DNA from: JAFDVL01 sp043736395
GTDB lineage: Bacteria; Acidobacteriota; Blastocatellia; RBC074
Assembly: GCA_043736395.1 (NCBI GenBank)
Contig: JAYTCQ010000232.1
Coordinates: forward strand, 1 to 43,091
Length of the DNA: 43,091 nucleotides
Direction: 5' to 3'
Under the pieces are notes generated by a model that did no database searches, was not told the DNA's origin, and saw only the letters and a list, made by a program, of their open reading frames with translations. The first letter of the stretch is position 1, and every line of letters starts with the position of its first letter. The position numbers and the translations under genes are program-made. Positions 42,645-43,091 of the stretch are shown here, one piece after another.

Positions 42645-42806
42645 TTATTCATTCCTTAGTTTTTGAATCATTGACATCATTGAGAGGAACCTGCTGGCCA
42701 GACTTTCAGGATTAGATATTGTTTGTTCGATTTGCTCAGATGTGACGGATAACTTTAGCGCCGCAACAATTTTTTCTGTCAGATCGAATAAGTCATTAAT
42801 TAGCAT
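42645..42806 (-). CDS. Small helical protein upstream of mlaE, unknown
   Basis: 53 residues (MLINDLFDLTEKIVAALKLS at the start, ending MIQKLRNE), hydrophilic to amphipathic, in a clean frame from ATG to TAA. No strong ribosome binding site. It lies between a sigma-54 promoter (42908-42923) and mlaE on the same strand, so it would be the first gene of the mla operon. No family recognised. It is shorter than usual ORF cut-offs. Confidence 0.5.
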   Translation of the reverse strand: MLINDLFDLTEKIVAALKLSVTSEQIEQTISNPESLASRFLSMMSMIQKLRNE

Positions 42807-42907
42807 TTGAATGCAATTATAAGATTTAAAGCAGATATAAATAATTTGCCTGACGAAACTTGCTTCATTTCTATATTAAAAAAATACAAACCTGCGTAGT
42901 TCAATTT

Positions 42908-42923
42908 GCAAAGCCTATGCCTA
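42908..42923 (-). promoter_or_regulatory. Sigma-54 promoter of the mla operon
   Basis: The minus strand reads AGGCATAGGCTTTGCA, with GGC and TTGCA at exact spacing. The predicted start is near 42897, 91 nt before the small ORF and about 300 nt before mlaE. Confidence 0.72.
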
Positions 42924-42965
42924 AACCTTGTGTTCGCCTTGAATACACATTTGCTGATCAATTAC

Positions 42966-42981
42966 AGGTATACAAATTGCA
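42966..42981 (+). promoter_or_regulatory. Sigma-54-like promoter abutting the right IS
   Basis: AGGTATACAAATTGCA has exact spacing, a perfect TTGCA, and GGT for GGC. It closely resembles the OmpA-gene promoter core at 22231. The predicted start (about 42992) falls at the IS boundary, so the gene it served has been displaced or cut off by the IS. Confidence 0.5.
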
Positions 42982-42993
42982 ATTATTCATAAG

Positions 42994-43091
42994 TAAGCAC
43001 CTCACTAAAAATTTTGAGGTAGAATCAGTAGAGTATGAAAACACCTACGAAATACATCAAGACGTTGACAGCGGAAGAGCAGGAAGAGTTG
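42994..43091 (+). mobile_element. Right boundary copy of the IS630-like element (partial)
   Basis: These 98 bases are the exact inverted copy of 1-98, beginning at a TA dinucleotide (42994-42995), which fits IS630 target choice. The element continues beyond the window. The two copies point outward, away from the window's genes. Confidence 0.8.
43035..43091 (+). CDS. IS630-like transposase, N-terminal 19 residues only
   Basis: The same 19-codon start as at 57-1 on the other strand, reading rightward out of the window. Only the start is present; the catalytic domain is outside. Confidence 0.6.
   Translation, partial: MKTPTKYIKTLTAEEQEEL

Overview
The window looks like one complete assembly contig from a diderm (Gram-negative) bacterium of moderately low GC. 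It encodes an Mla-type lipid transport system, OmpA-like proteins and lipoproteins, which need an outer membrane. The many PAS-rich hybrid kinases, a RAYT transposase with REP hairpins, a bacteriophytochrome and an MlaD-OmpA fusion suggest Acidobacteriota (for example Blastocatellia). That placement is an inference from gene style; no rRNA or marker gene is present. Both ends are the same 98 bp in inverted orientation. Each holds the first 19 codons of an IS630-like transposase reading outward, so the contig stops at a multicopy IS.

Layout. 1-2.9 kb: a small membrane-protein gene cut by the left IS, a four-gene operon of DUF883/holin-like/DUF3618 membrane stress proteins, and a DUF2383 protein. 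2.9-13.4 kb, minus strand: heme oxygenase, bacteriophytochrome, a RAYT transposase flanked by REP hairpins, a single-domain response regulator and a 2008-residue kinase with 10 PAS domains. 14-22 kb: a proline-rich small protein, two more hybrid kinases, a Crp/Fnr regulator and an orphan protein. 22-27 kb: OmpA-like, BON, CsbD and ferritin-like stress proteins. 27-34 kb: an ECF sigma factor, then a minus-strand operon of two hybrid kinases and an NtrC-type sigma-54 activator. 34-39 kb: YggT, glycine-zipper, SYLF, DUF883 and small basic proteins. 39-42.8 kb: an mlaE-mlaF-mlaD(OmpA)-osmC operon.

The most striking signal is a set of sigma-54 (-24/-12) promoter matches, GGC-N7-TTGC or very close, at fixed spacing. 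They lie in the right orientation upstream of nearly every stress or envelope transcription unit. I count 14 upstream of intact units, including two back-to-back, and two more that face the IS copies. One precedes the operon that encodes the sigma-54 activator itself, which suggests autoregulation. I read the window as a sigma-54-controlled envelope/general-stress regulon sitting beside its own kinases and activator, with one candidate sigma-54-driven small RNA (about 38460-38621). The phytochrome cluster, the giant kinase, the kinase at 14503-16395 and the ECF sigma gene lack the motif. All regulatory conclusions come from reading the sequence and have not been tested.
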